The notes under the pieces: generated by a model | Database searches by the model: none | Told to the model about the DNA's origin: nothing | What the model saw: only the letters and a program-made list of their open reading frames with translations | Made by a program: the position numbers and the translations under genes | In this document: positions 62,002-64,000 of the stretch, piece after piece | How the letters are laid out: every line of letters begins with the position of its first letter | Numbering within the stretch: the stretch's first letter is position 1 | Source of the DNA: Leisingera coralii | Lineage (GTDB): Bacteria > Pseudomonadota > Alphaproteobacteria > Rhodobacterales > Rhodobacteraceae | Assembly: GCF_049056525.1 (NCBI RefSeq) | Contig: NZ_JBHUPT010000059.1 | Coordinates: 1-64,000 of the forward strand | Reading direction: 5' to 3' | DNA: 64,000 bases

Positions 62002-63054
62002 TTAGAAACCAGCCATGATTTGTGCAATCCGGGCCGCCGCCGCATCCAGGCCCGGCTCGTCCAAGGCTGCGGCGTCTACCGTGGCAATCACCTCCGCCCC
62101 GATCGCCGCCCGCGATTTGCGGTAAGCCGGGTCGTAATGCTCCGTCATCAGCGCCTCGGTCAGCCCGGGCTTGTCGCCCTCGGCGATGCGGGCAAACCAG
62201 CCGTCCACCACCGCGCCGGAACGGTGGGCGCGCAAGGGGCCCAGCTTCTCGCGCAGCCGCTCCGCGTCCGACAGGATGTCGTCGTAGGCCTGCACCAGGT
62301 AGCGGCAGCGCGCCGCCACCGGCACCTGCAGCTCGATCCTGGGGGCTTGTTTCATCGCATCCCAGACCGCAGGCGGGATGATCCGCTGGCCGATCTTGAT
62401 CGATTCCGCCTCCACCAGCACCGGGCGGGAGGGCTCCAGCCGCATCAAGGCCCCGGCCACCGCGGATTCAAACGCCTTTTGCGAGGGCTGCGGTGTGGGC
62501 ATATCGCCCAGAAGCGAGCCGCGGTGATTGGCCAGCCCCTCCAGGTCCAGCACCTGCACGCCCAGCTCTCCGGCACGTTTCAGCACCTCGGTCTTGGCCG
62601 ATCCGGTATAGCCGTCCAGCGCCACCAGCCGGTGCGGCAGCGCGGTTTCATACATCGCCTTGTGCACCAGGCGGCGGTAGGTCTGATAGCCGCCCTGCAC
62701 CACCTCGGCGCGCCAGCCGATCTGCTGCAGCATCCAGGTGAAGGAGCCCGAGCGCTGGCCGCCGCGCCAGCAATAGACCAGCGGCCTCCAGCCGCCCTCA
62801 TGGTGGCTCAGGTGCTGCTCGATGTGGCTGGCGGCATTGCGGAATACCAGCGCCGCGCCCAGCTTGCGCGCCTTGAAGGGGCTGTCCTGCACATAGATGG
62901 TGCCGACCTCGGCGCGCTCCTCGTTGTTCAGCACCGGCAGGCTGATCGCCCCGGGCACGTGGTCCTCGGCATATTCCGCCGGGCTGCGCACGTCGATCAC
63001 CGTGTCGAACCCGTGGCCATAGAACTCTTGCAGGGATTTGAATGTCAGCGCCAT
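62002..63054 (-). CDS. selU: tRNA 2-selenouridine synthase
   Basis: 350 residues. N-terminal rhodanese domain with the active cysteine in LVYCWRGGQRSGSF, then a P-loop GYTGSAKTEVL and the family segments VLDLEGLANHRGSLLGD and VEAESIKIGQRIIPPAVWDA. Using selenophosphate it replaces sulfur by selenium in 2-thiouridine at the tRNA wobble position. Also called mnmH or ybbB. Convergent with selD, its selenium donor. Confidence 0.95.
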   Translation of the reverse strand: MALTFKSLQEFYGHGFDTVIDVRSPAEYAEDHVPGAISLPVLNNEERAEVGTIYVQDSPFKARKLGAALVFRNAASHIEQHLSHHEGGWRPLVYCWRGGQRSGSFTWMLQQIGWRAEVVQGGYQTYRRLVHKAMYETALPHRLVALDGYTGSAKTEVLKRAGELGVQVLDLEGLANHRGSLLGDMPTPQPSQKAFESAVAGALMRLEPSRPVLVEAESIKIGQRIIPPAVWDAMKQAPRIELQVPVAARCRYLVQAYDDILSDAERLREKLGPLRAHRSGAVVDGWFARIAEGDKPGLTEALMTEHYDPAYRKSRAAIGAEVIATVDAAALDEPGLDAAAARIAQIMAGF

Positions 63055-63217
63055 GCTTCTGCTCTACCCCGCCCCATGCGCAAGGAAAAGCTGCAAATGC
63101 CCTCCCCGCGGCAATAAGGCTTGCGCGGAATGCGCACGGGGCAGTAAGGCAATCGGAACCAGCAGACCAGCCCGGGCAGAAGGCCCCGCGGCGCCACAGC
63201 GGCAAGGACCAGGACCC

Positions 63218-63709
63218 ATGGACACCGACCCTTTGGACATACACGCGCTGCCCGGCCATCTGATCCGGCGGCTGCACCAGATCTCCGTCGCCCAGTTCAT
63301 GGAGCGGATGGCCGCGGAAGGCGTCGACCTGACTCCGGTGCAGTTTTCCGCCATGGCCGCCATCCGCCGCCATCCGGGCATCGACCAGGCCTCGGTTGCG
63401 GGGCTGATCGCCTATGACCGCGCCACCCTGGGCAAGGTGGTGGACCGGCTGGTGGACAAGGGGCTGGTGGCGCGCCGGATCTCCGCCGCGGACCGCCGTG
63501 CCCGCGAGGTCAGCCTGACCCGCGACGGCGAAGCGCTGCTGGAGCGGATCCTGCCGGTCGTCCAGGCCGCGCAGCCAGCGATCTTCACCGGCCTCACCGA
63601 GGCGGAGCAGGAAACCTTCGTGGCGCTGCTGCGCAAGGCGACCCTGGCCGCCAATGAGCTGAGCCGGGCGCCGCAGCGCGACCTGCCCGGCAGCCAGGCG
63701 GCCGAATAA
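63218..63709 (+). CDS. MarR-family transcriptional regulator
   Basis: 163 residues from ATG 63218. Winged HTH: LTPVQFSAMAAIRRHPGIDQ, VAGLIAYDRATLGKVVDRLV, KGLVARRISAADRRAREVSL with the wing DRRAREV. No cysteine in the sensing region, so a phenolic or other small ligand is more likely than a redox signal. Its neighbours selU (divergent, 163 bases) and the SRAP gene do not reveal the target. Confidence 0.88.
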   Translation: MDTDPLDIHALPGHLIRRLHQISVAQFMERMAAEGVDLTPVQFSAMAAIRRHPGIDQASVAGLIAYDRATLGKVVDRLVDKGLVARRISAADRRAREVSLTRDGEALLERILPVVQAAQPAIFTGLTEAEQETFVALLRKATLAANELSRAPQRDLPGSQAAE

Positions 63710-63713
63710 GCGC

Positions 63714-64000
63714 TCAGATCAGGCGGCCGCGCGGGGTATCGCCCTCTTCAAACGGCTCGATCAGCTCCGGCCCCTCGGCCCGGTTGGAGTTCACCGCCGG
63801 ACCTACCCGGTGAAAGTCCAGAATGCCCTCCGCCCCCGGCTGCATCAGCGCCGCGGCACCATGGCCCTCCTCGCCCAGCCACTTGCCCCAGTCCTGCGGC
63901 TCAAGGATCAGCGGCATCCGGTGGTGGATCGCCGACAGCCCCTGGTTTGCCGCAGTGGTGACGATGGCGCAGGTCTTGACGGGATCCTCCGCCCCCCAGC
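63714..64000 (-). CDS. SOS response-associated peptidase (SRAP/YedK family), 5' part outside window
   Basis: The C-terminal 95 residues are present. The readable start KTCAIVTTAANQGLSAIHHR with MPLIL is the conserved SRAP core; the conserved histidine is in IHHRMPL. SRAP/HMCES proteins form a thiazolidine crosslink to abasic sites in single-stranded DNA, using an N-terminal Cys2 that lies beyond the window. It stops four bases after the convergent MarR gene. Confidence 0.85.
   Translation of the reverse strand, partial: WGAEDPVKTCAIVTTAANQGLSAIHHRMPLILEPQDWGKWLGEEGHGAAALMQPGAEGILDFHRVGPAVNSNRAEGPELIEPFEEGDTPRGRLI

Overview
The window is a GC-rich chromosomal stretch from an alphaproteobacterium, most probably the Roseobacter group of Rhodobacteraceae (Leisingera, Phaeobacter or Ruegeria relatives). 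The evidence is gene content: a complete Sox thiosulfate-oxidation cluster with SoxCD, GapR, a ScfR-type regulator, an accB-accC pair, clpX-clpP, an NDUFA12 homologue, a pha/mrp antiporter operon, an FAD-domain/SelD fusion with SelU, and an IS5/IS427-type insertion sequence. No rRNA, tRNA, CRISPR array or prophage was seen. Identifications rest on reading motifs, not on database searches.

Layout. 1-2.8 kb: the end of a universal stress protein gene, a small HTH-like ORF, one IS element (about 736-1641) carrying an unusual internal palindrome, gapR and two small conserved ORFs. 3.0-5.3 kb: a reactive-sulfur locus (persulfide dioxygenase, split YeeE/YedE transporter, BLH-type Cys enzyme). 5.5-10.4 kb: a SpoA-domain (FliM-like) protein and a symporter-type histidine kinase, small membrane protein and response regulator on the minus strand. 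10.4-17.3 kb: a ScfR-family regulator divergent from a five-gene HAAT-type ABC transporter operon that ends in a clear terminator. 17.5-18.1 kb holds two decayed genes. 18.1-29.8 kb: acyl-CoA synthetase, PAS-LuxR regulator, accB-accC, aat, DUF2155, MlaD, NDUFA12, RidA, clpX, clpP, a GlxA-type AraC regulator and a U32 protein.

29.8-39.8 kb is the sox cluster: soxV-W-X-Y-Z-A-B-C-D on the minus strand and soxS-R-T on the plus strand. Copies of ATTCA-N6-TGAAT lie before soxX, soxB and soxC, with a degenerate copy between soxS and soxV. They probably let the two-cysteine ArsR repressor SoxR control four transcription units. The periplasmic Sox enzymes oxidise thiosulfate on the SoxYZ carrier, SoxCD removes the sulfane sulfur, SoxV/W/S supply reductant and SoxT imports a sulfur species.

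39.9-53.4 kb: PhoX phosphatase, DUF302 protein, a ThDP enzyme overlapping a CaiB-type CoA transferase, a TTC38-like TPR protein, the overlapping opgC-opgG-opgH operon for periplasmic glucans, a frameshifted esterase and a rhodanese. 53.6-59.6 kb: a six-gene Mrp/Pha cation-proton antiporter operon with fused A and B subunits. 59.6-64 kb: selD fusion, convergent selU, a MarR regulator and a partial SRAP (YedK) gene.

The most unusual features are two palindromic insertions inside coding sequence (transposase and soxD), the distributed SoxR operator set, the row of three hairpins in the ABC transporter operon, and the decay of a PepSY/LuxR gene pair.
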